NCBI GenBank assembly: GCA_964246705.1
Contig: CAXTRQ010000165.1
Span: 1-13,383 of the forward strand
Reading direction: 5' to 3'
Source: DASZCR01 sp964246705
Lineage (GTDB): Bacteria > Acidobacteriota > Blastocatellia > Pyrinomonadales > Pyrinomonadaceae
DNA: 13,383 bases
Of this stretch, positions 1-7,183 are shown in pieces. Within the stretch, counting starts at the first letter, position 1. The number at the start of each line of letters is the position of its first letter. The notes under the pieces are model-generated. The model was not told where the DNA came from and did not search any database. It saw nothing but the letters and a program-made list of their open reading frames with translations. The position numbers were made by a program, and so were the translations under genes.

Positions 1-245
1 AGCTGAGGCGCAGGTAGAATGATCAACTCGTCAGCCGAGGTCTTGGGACGCACAATGTCCCTGAAGCTTGCCCCCTCGGGGACGGTGATAGCGGCGAATG
101 GCTGGCCGGCGTACTTGTCGCTGATGTACTTGATGAACAGCATCACAAGTACGTAGTCCTTGTACTGGCTGGCGTCCATGCCGCCGCGCAACTCGTCGCA
201 ACTGGACCAGAGGGAGAAATACAGTTCTGATTTTTTAAGAGCCAT
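1..245 (-). CDS. hsdM: Type I restriction-modification methyltransferase subunit HsdM, N-terminal part (runs off the window)
   Basis: HsdM is the modification subunit of type I restriction systems; it methylates adenine N6 within the site chosen by HsdS. Translation from the ATG at 245-243 on the minus strand gives the classical HsdM N-terminal helical domain: SLWSSCDELRGGMDASQYKD, then VLVMLFIKYISDKYAG, then a PEGASFRD-type segment. Only about 81 codons are inside the window, so the catalytic NPPF-type motif cannot be seen. The gene starts 84 bp downstream of the stop of the large helicase-nuclease gene on the same strand, so co-transcription is likely. The last ~18 residues before the edge (from VRPKTSAD on) look unlike the usual HsdM continuation, so divergence or disruption just outside the window is possible. 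Family assignment is firm from the N-terminal signature; integrity is unknown. Confidence 0.9.
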   Translation of the reverse strand, partial: MALKKSELYFSLWSSCDELRGGMDASQYKDYVLVMLFIKYISDKYAGQPFAAITVPEGASFRDIVRPKTSADELIILPAPQ

Positions 246-328
246 CTTTTACTGACTGTCTATCTTTCTGTTTATCGAATGTATAAGCCACTCGCGGTGA
301 AACGAGACGGCGCGGGGATTCTTAAATT

Positions 329-3300
329 TCAGACGCCGAACGTCTTCTTAATCATTCCCCCGATTGATTCGGAGTCGATACCGCCGTCAACCTGATCGCG
401 GGTGATGATCAAGATGCCGTCTGGCCCGCCGCCCTCTTCGAGCGGCAGGATGCCGTTTGCGCGATACCACTCTTTTTTCTCTTCCCACCGCCGGCGGTAC
501 GCGGGGTCGTGGAGCAGCCCGCAGTGCTCCCAGTAGTAGGTAACGCCGGCGTCGTCATCCTCTATCGTGAAATCAGGGTACTTGACGACCCCTCCTAGTT
601 CCAGTGGGCTCTCGTAGTGATAGTCAATCTTCGCCGCGTGGAGCAGGTTGGCGATGATGACTTCCGACTTGGAGCGCACGGCGTCACCGCGCGTGGTCCG
701 GTGGATGAGCCTTTCTTCGAGGAAAGCGTTTCCGACGGCTACCGGGCGCGGCGGGCCGAACAAGTTCGTCAGCCGCGTGGCGGTCGCCGAGAAGCGCTCC
801 GAACTCAGCCGCTGCAAGTCGGTCGCCGCCCCCTGATGCAAGATGACGACCTTCTGCTTCTGTCGCGTCAGCGCCGTGTACAGCAACTCGCGCGTGATCA
901 TGAGTGGCGAGCGCGGCAGCACCAAAAAGACCACTTCAAACTCGCTCCCCTGAGCTTTATGCACCGTGAGGGCGTAGGCGAGTTCCAAGCCTGATTCCTT
1001 CTCGTCGGAGAAGTCGCTCTTGTAGAAGGTGAAGACTGTGCCCTGCTGGGTTGAAAACTCAATCTCCAGATTTTCCGGTTCCCAGTTGCGGGCGCGCATT
1101 CTGCGATGGCCGACGACCATCCCGATCTCCCCGTTGGCCAGATAGCTGCGCTCTCCGGTTTTAGGGTAGATGCGATTTTTGGGTACCGACCAGTTTCGAT
1201 TATTGATGACTTTGTCGCCGTAAATGATCTGGTGCTCGCCCCTCGGCGGCGGAATACTCCTGTACCCCCCGCGTTGTCGCGCCCTCTCTATCTGCTGCGC
1301 CTTGTAGCGCCTGTGGACGAGCCGATTGAGAGTATCGACGCCCCATGGCTTCTGACGAACCGGACTCAGTATCTGCCAAGCTTCGGCGGCGCGGCCCGAC
1401 CCTTCGCGCGTCCCGTAGCGAGAGTTAAACCAGGCTGACCCATTGTCGTCTAGATTTCCTCCCAAGCTGCAAGAGAATGCCTGCCACTCTTCCAGCTCCG
1501 AGTCGGGCCAGAGGGCGGCGGCGAGGGTGGCCGGCAGCTCGCGCTCCAATTCGTCAGGCGTCTCCCACTGGATGAATCGGACCGTGTCGCTCTCGCGCTT
1601 GCCGGCGAGAATCTCGAACACCTGATCTTCGCCGGGCGAGATGACGTTTCCGCCGAACCAGGCCGCCAGTTGCAGGTCGTCCCGCTCACCGGCACCTTGG
1701 CGGCGCGGGACGGTCAACTCGGCATATGAGGGCGCGACGCGCGGAAAGCGCACCTCGATATCGGCGGGCTGGAGGGTGGCGATGATGTCGGCGAATGGCC
1801 GCCCGGCGCCGATGGGTGGGAGCTGCCGGTGGTCGCCAACGAAGATGAGCCGGTGGACGCCGCTGATCGCTTCGAGCAGCGCGGCCATCATCTCCTCCGT
1901 GAGCATCGAGCACTCGTCCACGATGACGGTCCGGGCCGTCTTCTCGCCCGGCTCGCCCGTGAGCAGGTAGCGCTGCGTGTAAGCGTCGTAGCGGCCGCTG
2001 CGCGAAAGGAACTGCGCGAGGGTCAGGGCTTGAAAATTCTTCGTCCCGGCTTGCCGCGCCACGTCTTCCATACGCACGCGGGCTTTGCCCGTCGGGGCAA
2101 GTAGCAGGATGCGATCTTCAGAGATTTCGGTGCGCCCACACAACACCGAAAGGAGCGTAGTTTTGCCCGTGCCCGCCGGGCCGATGAGCACGCTGAAACG
2201 GGCGGCGGCGAGCTCGGCCAGGGCCGCTGCCTTCTCCACCCGCGCGCTCGCCTCCTTGTCCTCGTCTTCGGCCCCGCCCTCGTGCTTGCCCAGCCGCTTG
2301 CGTAGCTCGGCGCTCCAATCAACCTGAAGCTTATGGCGCGCCCCCTCCGTGCGCTTTCTGATGGTGGTGCGGATGAGTTCGCCCACTTCCGCCAGCCGCT
2401 CGAGCTGGTAAGCGCGTCCGCCGTCCGCGAGCTCGACCACCCGCACCTCACCGGAGAACTGTTTGTCCTCGGCGACCGAAAGGAGGTCGGCCGTCACTTC
2501 GGTGCGCTGTTCGTCACCCGACTCTTCGCGGCGGCGCAGCGAGGTGATTATGTCCGCCTGAGCCCGCAGGGTGTCGCCGCGCTGCGCCGCCCCCTCAAGT
2601 TCCCGCACGACGAGGGCCTTGAGCCTTCGGCCGTCCACCGCCGTCTTAACCAGTGAGGGAGCGGGAAGAGGGAACCGCTCGCGGACGAAAGCCGACGGGA
2701 ACATCCCGCGGTCTACGGCGCCGAGCGACACGGGGACAGTTGTCAGCCGCGTCACTTCGTAAATTATGTAAGGGTTCTTAACAAAATCTTTGTCTTCGAG
2801 ATCAATCCCCCACTCCCGGCGCACCTCAGGGACGGCGAGGACATTCGCCTGATCGGGCGTGAGGTCCACGCGGCTAAGCAACTCCAAAAACTGCCGTCTC
2901 CCCGCGGCCATCCTCTGCCAGGATTCGGCGATGGTATCGTCCACGTTGGAGGCGAGGTCCTTGGGCAAATGGCGGGCGGGGTCGCTAATCGCCTGCTTCC
3001 AAGCGTCCCACGGACTGCCCTCCTCCCCAGCCTTGTTAGCCATCGCCTGCGCGATGAAATTTCCCATCGGCACGCCCGTTGCGACTAGGATGGCGCCCAT
3101 GCCGGGGAAGGCACCGCGCTTCCTCCATAATCGCCCCAACTGCTCGTCTATCCACCGCTCTTGGTTCTGGGACTGGAAACTAAACAGCTCGCCGGCGCGG
3201 AGAAGCGCGACGCGGCAGGACAACAGCGCGTCTATTGCGGCGTCATTCCCCACGTGCTCGGTGGCGAACGAAAATTCGGTGAATCGGTCTTCTGGGGCGA

Positions 3301-4126
3301 AGGCAACCACTTCTGCTGGGTCGAAGCTGCGCCCTTCGTCGGACTTTTCCAGCGCCTCGCGGTAGGGCAGCAGAAAGCCGTCCGAGAAACCGGGACGGAT
3401 GGTGTGTATAATCATCCGCTCCCACAGCATGCTGCGAATCTTGCCTTCGGGCGAACCGTCGTAGTCATACTCAGTCAGCGGGCCGATCTTCGCAACGCGC
3501 CCTGCGCCGATGAGGACGCGTCGGCCCGCCTCCTCGACCAAAGGCACTTGCTTCGCGTAGAAGAAGACGAGAGACTCCGTGGCCCTGACGTGGTTCCAGA
3601 AGCAGTCGAGCAACGCCCGGTGATTTCGATGATCCTGCACCCAGTGGGTCTGGAAGCTCAACTCGGGCTCGAAAGATTGATCCACTTCGTCGAGCGGGTA
3701 GTCTTCTACCAACCCGATGGTCTGTTTCTTCTCGTCGCCGAACACGACGGGCTTCATCATCCAGCGGAAAGGTAGGGCGGCGGCGCCGTATGCCGGGTAG
3801 CGGAGGAGTGTGGGCCTGAAGTGCGCGTGCGTCCGCGGCGAAGACTTGACGTATGGGTGCTCGTGGTAGCGCTCTAAAGCGAAATCCGCCATGAATGTCG
3901 CGCGCTCTTTGACGCACGGCGGGAAGGCAGATGGTTCCATATCCCGCAATGACTTCCCGGCAACGGCGTCCTCCTGAGCGTCATTCTTACTCCCGGCTAT
4001 ATTCACCAACTTCGTGCAGGCCGTGTTGTGGCTGGGCGCTCTGCAAACAGATCCGTCCCACCCCGAGTCGTGCCACGGCACCCGAATCGAGATGTGCTTT
4101 AGTGGGAATGAGGATGGCGCTCTCAT
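329..4126 (-). CDS. RecD-like superfamily 1 helicase fused to a C-terminal PD-(D/E)XK-type nuclease domain
   Basis: A 1265-residue ATP-driven DNA helicase with its own nuclease, probably a defence or DNA-processing enzyme. Seen in the sequence: Walker A GPAGTGKT at 649-656, Walker B VIVDECSM with D737/E738, motif III-like GDHRQLPP at about 764-771, and a UvrD/RecD C-terminal motif ALTVHKAQGSEFE with H1056/K1057, followed by ELLYTALTR. The C-terminal ~110 residues carry SKSE (E1155), YPDF (D1185) and YYWEHCG (E1200), then K-rich WEEKKEWY, which I read as a PD-(D/E)XK-like nuclease core. The N-terminal ~600 residues (IRVPWHDSGWDG, FHW/ESLVFFYAKQVP region) are a large family-specific domain without a known catalytic motif. 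The ATG at 4126 is preferred over a TTG six bases upstream. The gene precedes hsdM on the same strand, suggesting a restriction/defence operon. Helicase call firm; biological role inferred. Confidence 0.88.
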   Translation of the reverse strand: MRAPSSFPLKHISIRVPWHDSGWDGSVCRAPSHNTACTKLVNIAGSKNDAQEDAVAGKSLRDMEPSAFPPCVKERATFMADFALERYHEHPYVKSSPRTHAHFRPTLLRYPAYGAAALPFRWMMKPVVFGDEKKQTIGLVEDYPLDEVDQSFEPELSFQTHWVQDHRNHRALLDCFWNHVRATESLVFFYAKQVPLVEEAGRRVLIGAGRVAKIGPLTEYDYDGSPEGKIRSMLWERMIIHTIRPGFSDGFLLPYREALEKSDEGRSFDPAEVVAFAPEDRFTEFSFATEHVGNDAAIDALLSCRVALLRAGELFSFQSQNQERWIDEQLGRLWRKRGAFPGMGAILVATGVPMGNFIAQAMANKAGEEGSPWDAWKQAISDPARHLPKDLASNVDDTIAESWQRMAAGRRQFLELLSRVDLTPDQANVLAVPEVRREWGIDLEDKDFVKNPYIIYEVTRLTTVPVSLGAVDRGMFPSAFVRERFPLPAPSLVKTAVDGRRLKALVVRELEGAAQRGDTLRAQADIITSLRRREESGDEQRTEVTADLLSVAEDKQFSGEVRVVELADGGRAYQLERLAEVGELIRTTIRKRTEGARHKLQVDWSAELRKRLGKHEGGAEDEDKEASARVEKAAALAELAAARFSVLIGPAGTGKTTLLSVLCGRTEISEDRILLLAPTGKARVRMEDVARQAGTKNFQALTLAQFLSRSGRYDAYTQRYLLTGEPGEKTARTVIVDECSMLTEEMMAALLEAISGVHRLIFVGDHRQLPPIGAGRPFADIIATLQPADIEVRFPRVAPSYAELTVPRRQGAGERDDLQLAAWFGGNVISPGEDQVFEILAGKRESDTVRFIQWETPDELERELPATLAAALWPDSELEEWQAFSCSLGGNLDDNGSAWFNSRYGTREGSGRAAEAWQILSPVRQKPWGVDTLNRLVHRRYKAQQIERARQRGGYRSIPPPRGEHQIIYGDKVINNRNWSVPKNRIYPKTGERSYLANGEIGMVVGHRRMRARNWEPENLEIEFSTQQGTVFTFYKSDFSDEKESGLELAYALTVHKAQGSEFEVVFLVLPRSPLMITRELLYTALTRQKQKVVILHQGAATDLQRLSSERFSATATRLTNLFGPPRPVAVGNAFLEERLIHRTTRGDAVRSKSEVIIANLLHAAKIDYHYESPLELGGVVKYPDFTIEDDDAGVTYYWEHCGLLHDPAYRRRWEEKKEWYRANGILPLEEGGGPDGILIITRDQVDGGIDSESIGGMIKKTFGV

Positions 4127-4132
4127 CTTCAA

Positions 4133-4380
4133 TCTTTCGTAATACTATTAACAGCCCACAGGGTCATTTTCGTAAGTTCTATTTGGCGCTCATGATAGTG
4201 AGGAATGCGTTTAGACCCCAAACACTAACGACAGGTAAGCTAACCGTTCCACGCACTCACTAAAATGTTAGCTGCGTCCCCAACTGAGCTAAGTAACTCA
4301 GGCCAGATTCGGTAAATGAGCGAGCACCTAATACCGGTGATTATCGCATACCTGTACTCCGAAGCAACGGGTTCAGTAAT
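4133..4380. other. Intergenic region with GTTAGCT-type inverted repeats
   Basis: This AT-richer gap separates the Rep-like gene from the helicase gene; both are on the minus strand, so it must hold the helicase promoter. It contains an 11-bp palindrome TAATACTATTA (4140-4150) just ahead of the helicase start. It also has three copies of the same 7-bp motif in both orientations: AGCTAAC (4238-4244), GTTAGCT (4267-4273) and AGCTAAG (4287-4293). The last two can form a stem. No open reading frame of note and no clear promoter pair was found. Confidence 0.4.
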
Positions 4381-5550
4381 TTAACGTGGCCCTTCCGTTA
4401 TCTGCTCGGGAGATACCCGCCTTTCGGTTCTGTTACCGGCGGCATCGTTAAGAAGAGCCTCCGCCCTGGCGCGCACGCGGGGAACGTCAGCCGGCAGCAA
4501 GAAGCCCCCTGCCGCGACGCTCATCTCCGACAGCGTCAGATCCACGGACTGCCCCTTGACTTCGAGCATGGCGATGCAGGACTGAGCCAGTTCTTCGACC
4601 TCACCGTCAGATAGCGGCCGGTTCTCCTGCGTCGGGTAGCTACGGCCTACGTCCGCCGACGAAGCCTGAGCTGCGTCGTTGATGACCCCGTACTTGCGCA
4701 GCACGTTGTAGGCCTCGCGCTGGGCGACCCGCGCCGCCTTCGGCAGTCCCCTGCTCTCTAGCCACTCGCGCGTCCGCTCATGCTCTAGGGCCGTCGCCCG
4801 CCTCGTCGCCGATTGGATCGAGGGCTCTAGCTCGCGGCCGAGGCGTGAGACGATTTCGTCGACCGAGATTTGGACCGACAGGGACTCTTGAGACCCCCTC
4901 CCCGCAGCCGAGCCCGCATGTGTCGGAGGTTGTCGGGGCAAAGTGGGCGGCGGGGAGGGGTACGATTTAACCGCCCCAGGTTTCTCCGCGCCGTTTTTTG
5001 GCGCGCCCGGATTTAAATCTGTATCTAAAACTTCTGAAACAGCGAAGCTGTCATTAAAGGCTGGCTCACCCGCTGAGCCAGCTCTCACGCCGTTTGAGCC
5101 TTGGACGAAGGGCAAAATTTTTTTGCCAGCCGTTGGGGCGCGCACGCCGATAGAGCCTGTGGCGCGGTTCAGGAAGATACGGATGCCGGCGCCGTTCTTC
5201 CCTGAGAAGTAGCCGATGATTCCCTGCTCGTGCATCCACGCGAGCGCCTTGTGTGCCGTGGCAGACGCCACTCCCAAACATTCGTAGAGCACCTTCGAAG
5301 CCTTGACTGGGCGGCCGTCTTTGTTCTTCGCTGAGAAGTAAAGTACGCCGTCCCCTTCCCAGAACTCGGCGGGGGCTCCCGTGAGCCGCAGGTATATCTT
5401 GCTCATCAGCGGCGTTACGCGGTCGGCGGCCGCCGAGGTCACAGCCGAGATGACGTCAGCGTCGATCTGGTGGAAATTTTTCCGGTACTCGTTGGGTCCC
5501 AGACGCGTGCGTCGCACGAACCGAGGCGTTGCCAAGGCGGTTGCCGTCAT
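4381..5550 (-). CDS. Winged-helix DNA-binding protein, candidate replication initiator/regulator (Rep-like)
   Basis: A 389-residue protein that I do not recognise as a named family. Residues 45-135 look like a winged helix: MSKIYLRL at the start of a helical region, a VLYECLGVASATAHKALAWM recognition-helix segment, then GIIGYFSGKNGAGIRIFLNRA as the wing. Residues ~136-225 form a Pro/Gly/Ala-rich linker containing two GSxGVRA repeats. The remaining ~165 residues are mostly helical and charged, without a known motif. The ATG at 5550 has GGAAAG about 10 bases upstream. The upstream non-coding region holds phased 21-bp sites, and a ParA operon diverges on its other side, the layout of a replicon control region. 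That context, not a family match, is why I suggest a replication or copy-control role. The linker-coding DNA is locally AT-rich and rich in hairpins. It could instead be a transcriptional regulator. Confidence 0.7.
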   Translation of the reverse strand: MTATALATPRFVRRTRLGPNEYRKNFHQIDADVISAVTSAAADRVTPLMSKIYLRLTGAPAEFWEGDGVLYFSAKNKDGRPVKASKVLYECLGVASATAHKALAWMHEQGIIGYFSGKNGAGIRIFLNRATGSIGVRAPTAGKKILPFVQGSNGVRAGSAGEPAFNDSFAVSEVLDTDLNPGAPKNGAEKPGAVKSYPSPPPTLPRQPPTHAGSAAGRGSQESLSVQISVDEIVSRLGRELEPSIQSATRRATALEHERTREWLESRGLPKAARVAQREAYNVLRKYGVINDAAQASSADVGRSYPTQENRPLSDGEVEELAQSCIAMLEVKGQSVDLTLSEMSVAAGGFLLPADVPRVRARAEALLNDAAGNRTERRVSPEQITEGPR

Positions 5551-5574
5551 AAGCGATTCACTTTCCGAAACGGC

Positions 5575-5602
5575 TTGACAGCTACCAGGCGGCGTGTAAA
5601 CT
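5575..5602 (+). promoter_or_regulatory. Sigma70-type promoter firing away from the Rep-like gene
   Basis: A perfect -35 hexamer TTGACA (5575-5580) is followed, after a 16-bp spacer, by TAAACT (5597-5602, 4 of 6 matches). Transcription would start near 5609, inside the adjacent palindrome, and run plus-strand through the phased sites towards the par operon 500 bp away. No coding gene begins close by, so the product would be a long leader or a non-coding RNA. Based on motifs alone. Confidence 0.45.
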
Positions 5603-5609
5603 GCACATG

Positions 5610-5630
5610 CTTAGTCTTATTAAGACAAAG
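5610..5630. promoter_or_regulatory. Palindromic operator candidate
   Basis: GTCTTA-T-TAAGAC (5614-5626) is a perfect palindrome; one mismatch further out, CTT (5610-5612) pairs with AAG (5628-5630), giving a 21-bp near-perfect dyad. It begins about 8 bp after the -10 of the plus-strand promoter and about 60 bp upstream of the Rep-like start codon, so a bound repressor could control both directions. The binding protein is unknown; the Rep-like winged-helix protein or the small HTH protein are candidates. Confidence 0.5.
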
Positions 5631-5816
5631 CTACGCCTTCTCGCTGTCGAGCGAGTTTCACGAACGGCCCCGAGCGCTTAGGTCGCCAAACTGCCGCGCT
5701 CCGGGCCGTTTATAATTCGGGCGTCACACTGATGCCCGCGAAATTCGCCGACACCTAACCACAAATACGACCGCCTGTAAATCCTGTAGTCATACTTCCG
5801 TCCGGGGCGGTATAAC

Positions 5817-5983
5817 CTCATTCCGCTGCCCCCGGAAGTCCGCCCCGCGTAGTTGAAAGTTGTGCCGCCGTGGTCGAACGTCATACCCCCGTAGAAATAT
5901 CTATGACGACTGTGGTCGGAGATTATGGGGCCGCAGACGAATGTTATACCCCCGTGGTATAAGATTATTCCATAGGGCGAAAA
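5817..5983 (+). repeat. Phased array of 21-bp sites (centromere/iteron-like)
   Basis: Sites begin at 5817, 5838, 5859, 5880, 5901, 5922 and 5943, each exactly 21 bp apart, with a possible eighth at 5964. The best copies are GTCATACCCCCGTAG (5880) and GTTATACCCCCGTGG (5943); GTCCGCCCCGCGTAG (5838) and GTTGTGCCGCCGTGG (5859) are clear but weaker, and 5817, 5901 and 5922 are degenerate. The 5943 copy is a full palindrome, TTATACC-CCCGT-GGTATAA (5944-5962). Two-helical-turn spacing places every site on one face of the DNA, as expected for cooperative binding of a partition or replication protein. An additional out-of-phase copy, GTCATACTTCCGTCC, starts at 5790. An AT-rich stretch follows. It could be a partition centromere, an operator array or an origin. 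Confidence 0.75.
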
Positions 5984-5984
5984 A

Positions 5985-6107
5985 CCCTAATAAAAACGGA
6001 GATTTAAATCAGCGGTTGAGGTGGGATCGTGATTAGTTCCCTATTGTTTGAGATGAGTTGAGATAGTTATTGACACTAGGGAAATGCTCTGTTAGAAGCA
6101 ATAGTTT
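5985..6107. promoter_or_regulatory. AT-rich leader of the par operon with promoter and TAGGG inverted repeats
   Basis: A promoter candidate lies at TTGACA (6070-6075), a 17-bp spacer and TAGAAG (6093-6098), giving a start near 6105 and a 30-base leader before the ATG at 6138. Around it are inverted copies of TAGGG: TAGGG (5973) with CCCTA (5985), and TTCCCTA (6037-6043) with TAGGGAA (6077-6083). The latter pair flanks and partly enters the promoter spacer, so it may be an operator. A 10-bp palindrome GATTTAAATC sits at 6001-6010. No open reading frame is seen here. Confidence 0.55.
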
Positions 6108-6137
6108 ATGAGTTCCACTTATCAAGGACAGGAAGAA

Positions 6138-6350
6138 ATGGCATCATCGAAGGCCGTGATACCAAACGACTCGGAACTGGTAACCGTTGCCGAAGCCAGG
6201 CGGATCCTCGGCATCAGCGCGAACAAAATGTCGGCCCTTATCGGCAGCGGCACACTCCCCTACGAGCAGGACCCGCTGGACCGGCGCGTCAAGCTGGTGA
6301 AGCGCGTGGACGTCGAGGGCCTGATGCGGAAAAGAACCCAGAGTAGATGA
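6138..6350 (+). CDS. Small MerR/excisionase-like helix-turn-helix protein
   Basis: A 70-residue DNA-binding protein, first gene of the par operon. The segment ELVTVAEARRILGISANKMS, followed by ALIGSGTLPYEQDPLDRRVKLVKRVDVEGL, is the pattern of a MerR-like/HTH_17 winged helix: recognition helix, a short wing with a basic turn, then a VDVEGL helix. I chose the ATG at 6138 because AGGACAGGAAGA directly precedes it and the predicted transcript starts near 6105; an in-frame ATG at 6108 would leave almost no leader. Its stop overlaps the ParA start (ATGA). Such small HTH proteins beside parA often regulate the operon or bind the centromere. Here it is a good candidate for binding the TAGGG repeats or the 21-bp array, though that is inference. 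Confidence 0.8.
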   Translation: MASSKAVIPNDSELVTVAEARRILGISANKMSALIGSGTLPYEQDPLDRRVKLVKRVDVEGLMRKRTQSR

Positions 6351-7183
6351 GCAAACGGCAGGAGCCCACCGGCATGAGTCGAATCATCAGCTGTTGCAAC
6401 GCCAAGGGCGGCACCGGCAAGACGACGGTCGCCCTGAACCTGGCGTGCATCTTCGCCTCCCACTTCCGCAAGAAAGTGCTGGCGATTGACCTCGACCCCC
6501 AGGGGAACCTGGCGGTCGGGCTCGGCATCGACCCGCGGGGGATCACGAAAACTACTTTCCGCCTGCTGATGGAAGATTCGCCCGACCTTGACCAGTACAT
6601 CCTGAAGGTCAGGCCGAATCTGGACATTATCCCGAACGCGCTCGAACCCAACATGGAGGCCATGCTCTCGAGCCGCCGCAACCGCGAGCGCCTCCTCGAG
6701 TCTAGGCTCCAGGCGGTGAAGGACAAGTACGACTTCATCATCCTCGACACGCCGCCGGCGCTCGAAACTTCCACCATCAACGCGATGGTCGCGTCCGACG
6801 AGATTCTGATCGTCATCGACTGCGGCTACTACGCGCTCTACGGGCTGAACCAGCTGATGGAGACCCTCTCAGAGGTGCAGCGGGAATTCCAGCGCTACGA
6901 CCTTGTGATCCGCGCGCTGGTCAACCTCTACGACCAGCGGCAGAAGATGGACCGGGAAGTGCGCGAAGAGGTTGATCGCTTCTTCGAGTCGCTGATGTTG
7001 AGCACGACGGTCCACAAGAACGTGAAATTGACCGAGGCGGCGGGCGCGGGCAAGCCCATCATGGAGTACGACAAGAAGTCGTCGGGGTATTTCGACTTCA
7101 CGCGGCTGGCGAAGGAACTGCTGGACATTTATGACAGGTCGAGAAAAGCCGAAAAGGAAGGCGCTGCATCGCGGGCTAGATGA
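6347..7183 (+). CDS. parA: ParA family partition ATPase
   Basis: ParA ATPases form nucleoid-bound gradients that move plasmid or chromosome centromeres. This 278-residue protein has the deviant Walker A KGGTGKTT (20-27), the A' motif IDLDPQGN (47-54) and Walker B FIILDTPP (130-137). It lacks the long N-terminal HTH of large type Ia ParAs, so its partner or the small upstream HTH protein must provide specific DNA binding. The start at 6347 overlaps the preceding stop as ATGA; an ATG at 6374, nine bases after AGGAG, gives the more conserved N-terminus MSRIISCCNAKGG and may be the main start. The 3' end overlaps the next gene by 53 bp. Phased palindromic sites flank the operon on both sides. Family certain; precise cargo unknown. 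Confidence 0.95.
   Translation: MSKRQEPTGMSRIISCCNAKGGTGKTTVALNLACIFASHFRKKVLAIDLDPQGNLAVGLGIDPRGITKTTFRLLMEDSPDLDQYILKVRPNLDIIPNALEPNMEAMLSSRRNRERLLESRLQAVKDKYDFIILDTPPALETSTINAMVASDEILIVIDCGYYALYGLNQLMETLSEVQREFQRYDLVIRALVNLYDQRQKMDREVREEVDRFFESLMLSTTVHKNVKLTEAAGAGKPIMEYDKKSSGYFDFTRLAKELLDIYDRSRKAEKEGAASRAR

Noticed and set aside
617..3775. Plus-strand open frames opposite the large helicase gene
   Set aside because: They are arginine/alanine-rich shadows of a clearly coding minus-strand gene, with no recognisable domain and no ribosome-binding sites.
4277..4295. tRNA-like D-arm on the minus strand (TTAGCTCAGTTGGGG)
   Set aside because: It matches the tRNA D-arm consensus, but no acceptor stem, anticodon arm or T-arm (GGTTCAAATCC-like) follows at the right spacing.
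5470..5884. Short open frames in the non-coding region between the Rep-like gene and the par operon
   Set aside because: They overlap the promoter, dyad and 21-bp array, lack ribosome-binding sites and have unlikely composition.
5817..5983. CRISPR array
   Set aside because: The 21-bp units are degenerate, contiguous and without spacers, and no cas genes are present; phased protein-binding sites fit better.
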